Positions 8,222 through 17,119 of a stretch of 64,000 nucleotides of DNA are shown here, one piece after another (the first letter of the stretch is position 1; each line of letters opens with the position of its first letter). The notes under the pieces are model-generated. The model was not told where the DNA came from. It did not search any database and saw only the letters and a list, made by a program, of their open reading frames with translations. A program made the translations under genes and the position numbers. The stretch is from DAISIK01 sp036822055 (lineage in GTDB: Bacteria > Verrucomicrobiota > Verrucomicrobiia > Opitutales > Puniceicoccaceae): NCBI GenBank assembly GCA_036822055.1, contig DAISIK010000005.1:56156-120155 (forward strand), in the 5' to 3' direction.

Positions 8222-10072
8222 CTAATTGCGGCCGGGGAACTCTTTGCCTTGGTGAGCTTTGTGCCAGTGGAAACGGATGGCGATTCCCTCGTCGGTGGTT
8301 AGAGACTGGAAGGAGAGGGTTTGTTCTTTAATCTTTTTACGGGGGTCTTTATCTGGGTCGAAAAGAATATTGAAGGTTTGAACGCTCAGGGAACGGTCGA
8401 GGGAGCGCGACTGATCACTCTGGCTCTGCCATTCGGTGAACCAAAAACTCATGATTCCAAGGCGCTGATCGGAGAGAGTTTGGGAAAACCTCTCGATAAA
8501 GGTTTCGTACTCCATTTCGCGCGCAATGAGAAGGGCGGTGAGTCCCGACCAGGATGCTCGAATTGAGGCCTTGGCGTCATCAGGGCTGAAAGCCCAGCTG
8601 TTTGGGTAGCCTTCAATGATTGGCCTGAATTCCTTGAGCAGCTCGTTTGGTTCAGCCTCGAGGACCGATGGAAGCCAACCGGTAAGTTGGTTCACTTCCT
8701 CGTTAATCCGAAGGGAGGTAGCGAAGCGCAGAAAATCGACAGCCCACTCGGGATTTCTGGACTGCCGATTGAGGGCGAATCCAGCGCCGCCCATGTTTTG
8801 CGCCATTTCCGTGAGGGGAACGATCAAATCTCCCCAGCGCTCGTCTGGAGCGGGCATGGGAGGTGCCGAAATAGCCAACTCAAAGACGTCATCGGGATTA
8901 TCGCGGTTTTCAACGCCAAAGACAATTGGGCCGACGTCCCAGGCACCTGCAGCAAGAATGGCGGCATCGCCAAGGACGAAGCGCCGCATCGCCTGTTCCC
9001 GATCAAGGCCGGTGTAGCCGACTGGAAAATAAGTGGAGGCGGTTTGAGCAAACTTGAAGTACTCCTTGAAGGCGTCATCGCGGAGGGATACAGCGTCCCG
9101 GTAAAGCCCATCAAAAGCTTCCAGAGGTGAGGTTCCGGGAATGGCGTCTAGATCAAGCTCAGAGCGTATGGAGGCGAAGAAGTTTGGGCGATAGCTTTGG
9201 GAGACGTCGCTCGGGGGATAGTTGCTCCCTGAGATGGGGACGAGGAAGGATATCGATTCTTCCACAGCGTAGGCTAGAACCGCTTCGCAGTAGAGCATGA
9301 ACTGCCCCATGGTTTGGGGGATATCGTCAGTTTGGAGCCAGGCTCTGAGTTCTGGGCCGTCTCTCAGGAATCCGGAAGGGGCTACCGGGTCTTCGGAAAA
9401 CCAGCAGGCCTGGAGCCATTCTGGATGGGTGTCTTGAGTTACCTGACTGTTTAAAAACTCCTTAACCTTAGTGAGGATCGACCGGTTATAGAAGAGGCGA
9501 CCCCGGCCGAGGTTGCAGAGCCGGATGGAGAAGTAGCCGTCAAGGGCCGGGTCATAGGTGCTTTCCATCCCGTCGACAAAGGTGTCCTTCCAAGGGAGTT
9601 TGCTGTAACGCTCGATTTCCTCTGGGGGAAGGAAGCCGGAGAGAAAATCGGCTGTATTGTAGGGATTGGGCTCGAGGATGAATTCATCCATCGCCGAATA
9701 GAATTTGGCGGTGTTGGTTCCGCGAATGAGTCGGGTTTGCCCGTACTGCGCCAAATCCGGAGCAGTCCCCGCGATCAACTGGACATTCATGAACTGGTTG
9801 TAAACCTTATCGGCGACGGGAATTTGTCTGATGCGGACGCCAGCTGCTTTGACGTGGGGAAGCTCCTGATATTTCCGAATGGCGAGGTCCAAGCCCTCGC
9901 GGAATCCAGGTTCGAGCTGCCAATGGGCGATGGTGACGATCACTCCGGATCCAGAATCGCGTCCAGACTTTTGGCGAATTTCGGCAGAAACGGAGATGAA
10001 GCGGATGGTGCTAAAGAGGAAGGCTATGAGGACAATTGCGCCAGCGATGGCGTTGGAGCTGAAAACTTTCAT
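8222..10072 (-). CDS. Extracellular solute-binding protein of the carbohydrate ABC transporter, oversized
   Basis: 616 residues, much longer than the roughly 400-450 of usual family-1 sugar-binding proteins. An uncleaved-looking N-terminal anchor (AIAGAIVLIAFLFSTIRFISVSA) is followed by VTIAHWQLEPGFREGLDLAI, the usual first strand and helix. Binding-protein hallmarks include GTAPDLAQYG, AILAAGAWDVGP and NMGGAGFALNRQS. Tryptophan-rich stretches fit a sugar ligand, but which sugar cannot be told. Its ATG overlaps the TPR lipoprotein stop by 4 nt (ATGA, 10069-10072), so the two are translationally coupled. Confidence 0.85.
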   Translation of the reverse strand: MKVFSSNAIAGAIVLIAFLFSTIRFISVSAEIRQKSGRDSGSGVIVTIAHWQLEPGFREGLDLAIRKYQELPHVKAAGVRIRQIPVADKVYNQFMNVQLIAGTAPDLAQYGQTRLIRGTNTAKFYSAMDEFILEPNPYNTADFLSGFLPPEEIERYSKLPWKDTFVDGMESTYDPALDGYFSIRLCNLGRGRLFYNRSILTKVKEFLNSQVTQDTHPEWLQACWFSEDPVAPSGFLRDGPELRAWLQTDDIPQTMGQFMLYCEAVLAYAVEESISFLVPISGSNYPPSDVSQSYRPNFFASIRSELDLDAIPGTSPLEAFDGLYRDAVSLRDDAFKEYFKFAQTASTYFPVGYTGLDREQAMRRFVLGDAAILAAGAWDVGPIVFGVENRDNPDDVFELAISAPPMPAPDERWGDLIVPLTEMAQNMGGAGFALNRQSRNPEWAVDFLRFATSLRINEEVNQLTGWLPSVLEAEPNELLKEFRPIIEGYPNSWAFSPDDAKASIRASWSGLTALLIAREMEYETFIERFSQTLSDQRLGIMSFWFTEWQSQSDQSRSLDRSLSVQTFNILFDPDKDPRKKIKEQTLSFQSLTTDEGIAIRFHWHKAHQGKEFPGRN

Positions 10073-10947
10073 TGAGTGAGGATTCGGTCAATAGATTCGA
10101 TACGGTCACCTGCCGTCGATTGGAACGGGCTGCGCGGGAATTCGCTGATTATTTCCGCGTAGAGTTCCTTCGCTCTCGCAAGCTGGTTAGCCGCTTCGGC
10201 GAATTCTGCCATTCGCCAGAGCAGTTGGTCTCCTCGGGAATCGGGCATCAGCTCCTTTTCACGGGCAAGGTCAAAGTGATGAAGCGCTTTGAGTGGGTCT
10301 TCGATGTATTCTCCGTGAAGTTGCCCGAGGTACTTGTGAGTAACCGCTTCCCAGCCAGGGTGTTCGACCTGCTCAAGCACTCTCTCAAGTATTTCTACGG
10401 CTGCGGCGTAGGATTCAGTCTTGAGTTCCTGAGCGTAGGTTTGAGCCAGGCGCAAAGAGGCTTTGTAGATAAATTCAGGTGAGAAGTCCTTTCCGCTGAT
10501 TACCTGATTATAGTAGGCGCGAGCGCGATCGATATCGACAACGTCTCTGGCAAAATCGGGGACCTCGTAAATCCTTCCAAGATCGATGAGTGCCTGGGCG
10601 GCGAGGTCTCGATTGCTCGACTGAGAAAGTTTCTCCAAAATGCCAGTGGCGAGGGCGATGCGAGCCTCATCGGGGGGAGTTTGATGCCAGCTAGCCAGAG
10701 CCAGGGCATAGCTTCCCATCTCCTCCATTTCGCTTCCCGGTGCCCAAAAGGGTTGCGCACGGGAAAGATCCCGGAAGGCGACTGAGAAATCAAAGGCCCG
10801 AAGGTTCTCAATTCCCCGATTGGTTAAGGCTGCAACGGCCTCGGGATCATTGGAGAGGTTTGCGCGGAAACAGCCTTGATAGAGGAAGCAGCTTAAGAAA
10901 ACGGATGGGAGTAAAATCTTTCGGCAAAAGGTCATGCTGGGGAGCAT
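10069..10947 (-). CDS. TPR-like lipoprotein, first gene of the sugar transporter operon
   Basis: A 292-residue lipoprotein: signal MLPSMTFCRKILLPSVFLSC with a lipobox at LYQGC, although an earlier LSC is also possible. The mature part is helical with TPR/Sel1-like pairs (IENLRAFDFSVAFRDLSRAQ, ALIDLGRIYEVPDFARDVV, AVEILERVLEQVEHPGWE, EDPLKALHHFDLAREKEL, ELYAEIISEFPRSPFQ). The resemblance is to the scaffold proteins that bind partners at the membrane. Internal ATG at 10935 is an alternative start. The 4-nt overlap with the binding-protein gene implies a linked role, perhaps as a membrane-bound chaperone or dock for the binding protein (inference). Confidence 0.78.
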   Translation of the reverse strand: MLPSMTFCRKILLPSVFLSCFLYQGCFRANLSNDPEAVAALTNRGIENLRAFDFSVAFRDLSRAQPFWAPGSEMEEMGSYALALASWHQTPPDEARIALATGILEKLSQSSNRDLAAQALIDLGRIYEVPDFARDVVDIDRARAYYNQVISGKDFSPEFIYKASLRLAQTYAQELKTESYAAAVEILERVLEQVEHPGWEAVTHKYLGQLHGEYIEDPLKALHHFDLAREKELMPDSRGDQLLWRMAEFAEAANQLARAKELYAEIISEFPRSPFQSTAGDRIESIDRILTQ

Positions 10948-11180
10948 TTAGAGGAGGTCTTTCAGTGCTGGCGCCAGTGGCCATTCAAACTTGGAGTCCA
11001 AATCTTTGAGGAGAGCGATTCAACCTTAATCGACTTGAATCTAACCTGTTATTTGTTCTGCTGATTGAACCCTTTCGGAGAATTTGTCGAAGAGCAGCGC
11101 TGCTGGGTGCCCCCAGTGGGAACCGCGATTGGCATACGGCTGGAATTCGGTCCGGGCAAAGGCAGCAAAGAGCCTGTTTT

Positions 11181-11212
11181 AAAAAAAAGAGCCACCCGGT
11201 TGGGTGGCTCTT
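11181..11212 (-). terminator. Rho-independent terminator of the PEP-CTERM gene
   Basis: GAGCCACCC (11189-11197), loop GGTT, GGGTGGCTC (11202-11210), with eight A at 11181-11188 that read as a U-tract on the minus strand. It lies 27 nt past the PEP-CTERM gene stop. Confidence 0.9.
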
Positions 11213-11239
11213 AGAGCAATGCTAGTTGAGCGCGGTAAC

Positions 11240-11935
11240 TCAGGCGCGGGCGCGACGACGGCTCAAGCCGAGTCCGAGGGCGAGGAGACCAACGAGAGCA
11301 CCGAAGGAACCTGGCTCAGGAACGACTCCGGGGGAACCAACGTCGAGTCCAGAGGCTGCTTGGAAGGCTCCAAGGGTACCGGCAACGGCAAAGGTATACT
11401 CGGGGCTGGTTGGGTCGGAAACACCGTCCCAGACCAGGGATTGATAGACTTGGGTTCCACCAGCGGAGAGACCAGCGTGACCACCGAGAGAGGGAGTGCC
11501 TCCTGTTTGATTGAATCCACCAGCAGCGTAGCTGAGGGAGAGGACGAGATTGTCAGCGGCATCAAAGATGTTCACGGCGTCATCCTGGCCGAGACCGAGA
11601 CCGGAGCCGGAGTAAGTTACCACTTGAACGGTGTCGGGGATGCCCCACCAGGTACGGAAGGCCTCTGCCGTGAGGTCCTCGACGAAGACGATGGATTCGC
11701 CGGCTGCGATCGAGAGTTCCCCAAAATTGAAACCAACGGCTGGGTTGTTGGAACTGTCGTCATAGGTCCAGCCAGTCAGGTCGACCGCGCTGTTCCCGAA
11801 GTTGGTGATTTCGAAGAAATCCTCGCCACTGGCGAAGTTTTGGTTCGATTGGATTTCAGTGATCAGGAGGGTTCCTGAGGCAGAGATGGCAGCGAGAAAC
11901 GAGCCCGCTGCGATGCTGATTAGTGATTTTTTCAT
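11240..11935 (-). CDS. PEP-CTERM anchored lamin-tail (LTD) domain protein
   Basis: About 231 residues from ATG 11935 (MKKSLISIAAGSFLAAISA signal peptide); an ATG further upstream at 11980 would add 15 residues that do not look like a signal. The body is a lamin-tail beta domain (LLITEIQSN, DFFEITNFGNSAVDLTGW, NIFDAADNLV). The C-terminus has the PEP-CTERM sorting signal: VPEPGSFG, a hydrophobic helix (LVGLLALGLGLS), then RRRARA. Such proteins are cut and processed by an exosortase and end up on the surface or in extracellular matrix. No exosortase gene is in the window. It has its own terminator. Confidence 0.9.
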   Translation of the reverse strand: MKKSLISIAAGSFLAAISASGTLLITEIQSNQNFASGEDFFEITNFGNSAVDLTGWTYDDSSNNPAVGFNFGELSIAAGESIVFVEDLTAEAFRTWWGIPDTVQVVTYSGSGLGLGQDDAVNIFDAADNLVLSLSYAAGGFNQTGGTPSLGGHAGLSAGGTQVYQSLVWDGVSDPTSPEYTFAVAGTLGAFQAASGLDVGSPGVVPEPGSFGALVGLLALGLGLSRRRARA

Positions 11936-12105
11936 GACGTGATTGATTGTTGATTCTTGGTTTATTCGAGGGGTTTTCACTAAGGGCCACAGCCTCGTGT
12001 TAGGCCCCTCGAATGGGCCTAGGCTGATTCGTTGTGGCTTGGATTCAAGAAGCTTATTGTGACTTTTGTGTTACAGGAGGAAGTTTGGCGGAACCGGGTC
12101 GAAGA

Positions 12106-15100
12106 TTAAATTTGAGTAATTAAAACCCGAAGGAAAGCTTCGCCGGAAGTGGTAGGCGAGACATGTCGGAAGGTCACCCACTCGTAGCCGCTCGGTGCGA
12201 GGGGAAGGCCTGGTGGGTTGACTGTTGGTTCGACCGGGGCCGTCCAATCGATCAAATTGGTGGAACCCTGGACGGTGTAGGTAATGCCATCGACGCTGTA
12301 GGAAGCGCCGACGCTGGTACCGCCAACCCGACGAAGGAATGTAATGGTGAAGTGGTCGTCTCCGGTGCTCGGATCAGCTGCCCGCCCGGCAAGCAGATCA
12401 GGCCGTGAAGCGCCCGAGGCGGGGTTCGACCCAAAGGCAAACTCCACGAGCTGGTTGGCATCGTCGCCGTCGGAATCGGCGGTGGCGAGGAGGTTTGGGC
12501 CACTGAGACCGAAACTGGTGAGGAAAACTTCGAGAGGCGAAGGGCCGGAACTGGGAATGAACGGGGAGAAGTCCTGGACATCCAATCCACCATTCCACTC
12601 ATTGGGTCGGCCGAAGGTGCTCGTCGATCCGTCGTCGTAGCCAAGGACGACGGGGGGACCATCGTCTGCTGCGACGAGGGGTGACACGGTGGGTCGTGGG
12701 TCGCCCTCGAGTTCGAAGACCTCGGTCGAGGAGATTCCGGAAAGAGGGGCGATTCCTTCTCCTACGGGTCCGTAGACAGGAGTGCCGAAAGAGTCGCGGA
12801 TAAGGAACCAGGTATCGTCATTGGAAATCGCGATGCCGGAAACCTCACCGGTCCCAGAGTCAATTTCGTACCCGTTGAAGGCTTGGTCGGTGTAGTCGAT
12901 CAGGGCACTGTCCCCGATCCAGATATTCGACCAGATCCATCCTTCGGTGTCTAGGTTATCAATGGCCTCCCAGGCGGTGTCGAGACCTCCCTCGCTGGAA
13001 CGTTTTTCCGTAAAGGTCAGGATGGTTCCGTTGGGGACGGCGGCCAGGCGCGAATCCTGTGAAAGGACGATGGTGTCTCTTGGAACAAACGGGAAACTGG
13101 CCTGATCTGCGATCTCGATTTGCCATCCGCGAAGGTCAACCGAACCGGGAGCTCCGTTGCCGACGACAACGAGTTCGAACCAATCGCCACCATTACCGGA
13201 AACACGCCCAAAGACCGGATCGGAAGCGGTGCCTCCATCTTCATCGGCAGCGGAATCGCCACCGTTGAGGAAGCTGCCCGAGCTGACGGCGTTGTACTCG
13301 TTGAGGATAACGGTAGCCGTTGCCGGGTGGACGTAGAGGGAGAACGTTTTTATGGCGACGTCGGTTCCATCGGAAACAGCCACCGTGACGGTCTGTAACC
13401 CGAGGTCCCCTGAGGTGGGGATTCCCTCCAGCAAACCGAGGCCGCCACCTTGATCTGTGAGGGAGAGCCAAGATGGACCAGAGGTTAGAGTGAGGCTAAG
13501 GCTGGCACTGGCATCAAAGTCTTCTGCGCTAATGGTCTGGGAAAAAGTCTCTCCTTGGCGGGCCCAGAGCGGGGAAACAAAGGTGAAGTAGGGTATGCTA
13601 TTTACGGGGCTCGAAGAGGCATAGGAACTGAAGTCCTGAGTGGTTGAACCCGCGGACCAAATATTAGGAGCCCCAAAGGTACTGCTTGATCCATCATTGT
13701 ATGCTCCGTCGAGGGGGTTGGCACTCGGTGAGGGATCTTGCTCCAACTTGAATACCTCGGTGGCACTGACTCCACTGGAAATGAACTCCTCACCGATCGG
13801 GCCAAAAATGAGGTCGTCCAACGCATCGAATAAGCTGATACGCGTATCGTTGTTACTGATCGGAAAGCCGGTTCCAAAATCGCTGGCTGCCTGGTCGACA
13901 AAAGTTGGATCGGTGACGAGGATATTGGTCCAAGCCCAGCCGCCCTCGGGGGAGAGATCGTCGAAGCGGTTGATGCGGTGGATGCCAGTATCGAGGCCGC
14001 CCTGGTCGAAGCTGGTCTCCGTAAAGGTGAGAATGGTGCCGGCCCGAACTGAGCTCCAGTAGCTGTGTTGGGAGAGAACGATTGATTCGGGGGTGCCTCC
14101 GTCGTCAGTAATTTCAATCCTCCAGCCGCGCATATCGACGGTTGATTCGGCGGTGCCATCGCCGACCACCACAAGTTCTATCCAATCGCCCCCATTGCCC
14201 TCAACGGGGCCCCAGAAGGGGTCAAATGAGCTGCCGTTGTTGAGCAAGTTGTTTGGTGCAACGGCGTTGAATTCGTTCACGAGTACCGGGCTGGTCTCGT
14301 GGAAGACATAGAGGGTAAAAGTGAGGGTCGAGGCCAGGTTTCCGTCAGAGACTTGAAGGGTCACCTCATAGATTCCTTCGTCACCGGGCTCGGGGTCGCC
14401 GATGAGGTCGTCTTCGTTGACGTCAAAGTTCTCTACCCGGAGCCAGGATGGTCCACTTAGAATGGAGACCGTGAGCGAGTCTCCCGGATTAGGATCGTCG
14501 ACGGTAATGAAGGCCAGGTATTCGTCAAAACCTGTGGTGGCGACCGTCATGAAGTCGAGTCGGTTGGTCGGTTGCCAAGTGAAAATGGGGGCAGAGTTTG
14601 GCGTGCCGGTAGCAAAGGCCTCAAAGATCTGAAAACCGGTTGCGGTCGCGTTGGGCTGGCCGGGACTCGATTCGTTAGAGTCTGTGTAGTTAGCACCGAA
14701 GGGCGAGACCAGGGGAGAAGGATCATCCTGAAGAGCGAATCGTTCGGCGGAGTTAACCCCGCCGTTGGAGAAGATCCCCTCCCCGGCGGGTCCAAAGACC
14801 TGGTTGGCTGAGCCATCGAAAACGCTTACCTTGGCATCTGCGTTGGAAACGTTGAGTGAACCCGTAGTGCCGCTTGAGTCGAGATAGGTGGTGTCTCCGA
14901 TCCAGAACTGGGCGGAGGCCCAACCGGCGTTCTCGAGAAAGTCCTGAACTGATGGGTTGGTATCGAACCCGCCTGCACCGGCGTTATTGGCGCTAAAGAG
15001 CAGGATCGTTCCGACCTGAACTTCTTCCCAGAAAGGGTCAGTGGAGAGGGTGATTTCGCTGGATCCATCGTCGTCCTCCATCTGGATGGACCATCCGCGC

Positions 15101-16236
15101 AGATCGACGGTCGATCCCGGGGTGCCGTCTCCGACGACAACGAGTTCAAGCCAGCTGTTATCGGCGTTGTACTCGTTGAGGATAATCGGCGATGGAAAGG
15201 GAAAAACCTGAATGGAAAAGCTGATTGTGTCAGTTCCGTCGAAGGGGGTATCGGAGACCTCCACGACCACGGCATTGGGGCCTGCATCGGCAGGGGTGGG
15301 GATCCCCTCAAGAAGACCTGTGCCATCTCCGTTGTCGGTCAGGGAAAGCCAACCGGGGAGGGATGGTGCGCTGAGGGCGAGGGTGCCTCCGTTGGCATCG
15401 CTGGCGTTCAGCGGAAGGGAGAAGGTTTGACCGGCGAGAAGGTTTGTATCGTCCTGAGTGGTGCTGAAGATGGGGGCTGGTCCAAGGGTTCGAAAAGCGA
15501 GAAAGCTCTGGAGCGAAGTACCATCCCCCAGGGGGTTTGGAGATCCAAAGGTGCTGTTCGTGCTGTCGGTGTAGCCTGAAGAATTCGGGCTGATTAAAGG
15601 GGAGGGAGAAGCTTGTAAGGTGAAGACCTCGCGGCTGTTTACTCCATCGCTCGGGCTGATACCCTCACCAGCTGGACCAAAAACAATGTTTCCAATCGAA
15701 TCGCTGATGGTAATTTGGGTGTCATCGTTGGCCACCGTGAGTGAGGTGCTCGTGAGGCCAAGGTTTATGTAAACTGCATCCCCGATGTAAAAATTGGAGG
15801 AAGCCCAGCCTTCGGAGTCGCGTAAATCCTCACGATCAATGGAAGTATCGAGGCCACCCTCGGAAGTGTTTTTGGCGGTAAAGGTGAGGATAGTTCCCGC
15901 AGGAACGGCAGCCCAGTACGGGTGGTTGTTCAGGACGACCGCGCTTGAGCCCTCATCAGTATCTTCGATACCGATCCTCCAGCCCTGCATGTCCACGGTG
16001 GAACCGCTTGTGCCATCTCCGACAACGACCAATTCGAACCAGTCCCCTCCATTGCTAACGACGCGGACGAAGAAAGCATCCGAAGCGGTTGAGGCATTGA
16101 GACCGTCTGCGTCCAACCAGCGCCCTTCCCGAACGGCGTTGAATTCATTAAGGATGACTGGGAAGGTGGTCCCGGAGAGAAGATGGGCTCCGAGAAGGAT
16201 GGGGAGCAGGAAGCGAGAGGCGATTTGGGATTTCAT
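12106..16236 (-). CDS. Giant secreted protein with four lamin-tail domains and Ig/cadherin-like linkers
   Basis: 1376 residues with signal peptide (SRFLLPILLGAHLLSG). Four repeat units start near residues 25, 350, 650 and 975, each opening with a variant of VILNEFNAV, then GDWFELVVVGDGT, a GWRI strand, AGTILTFT, and GGLDT: a lamin-tail (LTD) domain. Units are joined by putative Ig/cadherin-like folds (LSLTDNGDGTGLLEGIPTPAD, TVAVSDGTD). The C-terminus (DSDGDDANQLVEFAFGSNP, then a beta-rich tail) is the pattern common in secreted verrucomicrobial proteins. No PEP-CTERM or other sorting motif is visible. Surface or extracellular structural or adhesive role is likely; the ligand is unknown. Repeat 2 is the shortest. 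Confidence 0.85.
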   Translation of the reverse strand: MKSQIASRFLLPILLGAHLLSGTTFPVILNEFNAVREGRWLDADGLNASTASDAFFVRVVSNGGDWFELVVVGDGTSGSTVDMQGWRIGIEDTDEGSSAVVLNNHPYWAAVPAGTILTFTAKNTSEGGLDTSIDREDLRDSEGWASSNFYIGDAVYINLGLTSTSLTVANDDTQITISDSIGNIVFGPAGEGISPSDGVNSREVFTLQASPSPLISPNSSGYTDSTNSTFGSPNPLGDGTSLQSFLAFRTLGPAPIFSTTQDDTNLLAGQTFSLPLNASDANGGTLALSAPSLPGWLSLTDNGDGTGLLEGIPTPADAGPNAVVVEVSDTPFDGTDTISFSIQVFPFPSPIILNEYNADNSWLELVVVGDGTPGSTVDLRGWSIQMEDDDGSSEITLSTDPFWEEVQVGTILLFSANNAGAGGFDTNPSVQDFLENAGWASAQFWIGDTTYLDSSGTTGSLNVSNADAKVSVFDGSANQVFGPAGEGIFSNGGVNSAERFALQDDPSPLVSPFGANYTDSNESSPGQPNATATGFQIFEAFATGTPNSAPIFTWQPTNRLDFMTVATTGFDEYLAFITVDDPNPGDSLTVSILSGPSWLRVENFDVNEDDLIGDPEPGDEGIYEVTLQVSDGNLASTLTFTLYVFHETSPVLVNEFNAVAPNNLLNNGSSFDPFWGPVEGNGGDWIELVVVGDGTAESTVDMRGWRIEITDDGGTPESIVLSQHSYWSSVRAGTILTFTETSFDQGGLDTGIHRINRFDDLSPEGGWAWTNILVTDPTFVDQAASDFGTGFPISNNDTRISLFDALDDLIFGPIGEEFISSGVSATEVFKLEQDPSPSANPLDGAYNDGSSSTFGAPNIWSAGSTTQDFSSYASSSPVNSIPYFTFVSPLWARQGETFSQTISAEDFDASASLSLTLTSGPSWLSLTDQGGGLGLLEGIPTSGDLGLQTVTVAVSDGTDVAIKTFSLYVHPATATVILNEYNAVSSGSFLNGGDSAADEDGGTASDPVFGRVSGNGGDWFELVVVGNGAPGSVDLRGWQIEIADQASFPFVPRDTIVLSQDSRLAAVPNGTILTFTEKRSSEGGLDTAWEAIDNLDTEGWIWSNIWIGDSALIDYTDQAFNGYEIDSGTGEVSGIAISNDDTWFLIRDSFGTPVYGPVGEGIAPLSGISSTEVFELEGDPRPTVSPLVAADDGPPVVLGYDDGSTSTFGRPNEWNGGLDVQDFSPFIPSSGPSPLEVFLTSFGLSGPNLLATADSDGDDANQLVEFAFGSNPASGASRPDLLAGRAADPSTGDDHFTITFLRRVGGTSVGASYSVDGITYTVQGSTNLIDWTAPVEPTVNPPGLPLAPSGYEWVTFRHVSPTTSGEAFLRVLITQI

Positions 16237-16352
16237 GGCAAGGCAGAGTTCCTTCTTGCATTTGGAAATTGAGACAGGGAGTCAATGAAGCGAAAGTTAC
16301 GATTCGGTAACGGGGCGTCGCGGGGTGGCTATTCGACCGCGCGGGAGAGCGG

Positions 16353-17108
16353 TCAATCAGAACTCGCGGAGGGTTCCTCGACCGGTGGGGTATCAAGGAC
16401 TGCACGTTCCTGGGAATCGATGAGGTGGAAAGCCTGAATGCGAAAAGATCCGGATCGTCGAGGCGGTGCGAGGACGACCAGATTTCTCTCGCCCGATCGG
16501 AAGGTCCAGCGGTTTTGAAGTACTTTGCGGAAGCTATCGCCCCGGCGAACGGCGAGACCGACGATGACCGGTTTGCCCAGTTGGTCGTGAAGTGAAAAGG
16601 GGCCACTGAGTCCCGGTCCGAGATCGAGTTCAACGACGTCGAGAATCCCCACCAGCGGAGCATTGGTGAAGTTCAGAAAGGAAACGGTGTTGTCGGGAAT
16701 GCGATCGAAAGAATCGTTGATGATGGCAAGCTGGAGTTTTTCGGTATCCGGATTCTCAGAACCGTAAGTTGGCAGGACAAAAATGAGGAAAGGCCCCGTC
16801 TCGGACGGAATGTCGATCTCTGCAACTGGAGCATAACCTGCCTCAAGCGAGGGATCAGGGCTGAAGAAGGTTAACGTTGGAGGGCCTTGGTAGGTGAAAT
16901 CCTCGATCGAACGCTGGAGGCGACGGAATTTCAGGGGAGCGAATTCACCGGGCTTCGTTTGATAGTGAAGATCCTCTAGGATGGCATCGGAGAAAAGGGG
17001 ATAGGTGCGGAAAAGAAAGCGGACGTGGCCCTCCTCAAGGGCCAAGACGGGGCGAAGGGCCAGTCCAGAGAGGAGGGCGATGAAGATGAAACCGAGGCGA
17101 GCAATCAT
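16353..17108 (-). CDS. Secreted protein of unknown function
   Basis: 251 residues with a signal peptide (MIARLGFIFIALLSGLALRPVLALE). The mature sequence is beta-rich (LTFFSPDPSLEAGYAPVAEIDIP, FLIFVLPTYGSE, NTVSFLNFTNAPLVGILD) without a family I recognise. It begins 11 nt after the stop of the 1045-residue pilin-like gene on the same strand, so the two are probably one operon. A partnership with the surface proteins around it is likely but unproven. Confidence 0.72.
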   Translation of the reverse strand: MIARLGFIFIALLSGLALRPVLALEEGHVRFLFRTYPLFSDAILEDLHYQTKPGEFAPLKFRRLQRSIEDFTYQGPPTLTFFSPDPSLEAGYAPVAEIDIPSETGPFLIFVLPTYGSENPDTEKLQLAIINDSFDRIPDNTVSFLNFTNAPLVGILDVVELDLGPGLSGPFSLHDQLGKPVIVGLAVRRGDSFRKVLQNRWTFRSGERNLVVLAPPRRSGSFRIQAFHLIDSQERAVLDTPPVEEPSASSD

Positions 17109-17119
17109 GATCCGGTGAG

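Noticed and set aside
16148..16663. 171-codon frame overlapping the giant LTD gene start and its neighbour
   Set aside because: Overlaps two better-supported genes and shows no domain.
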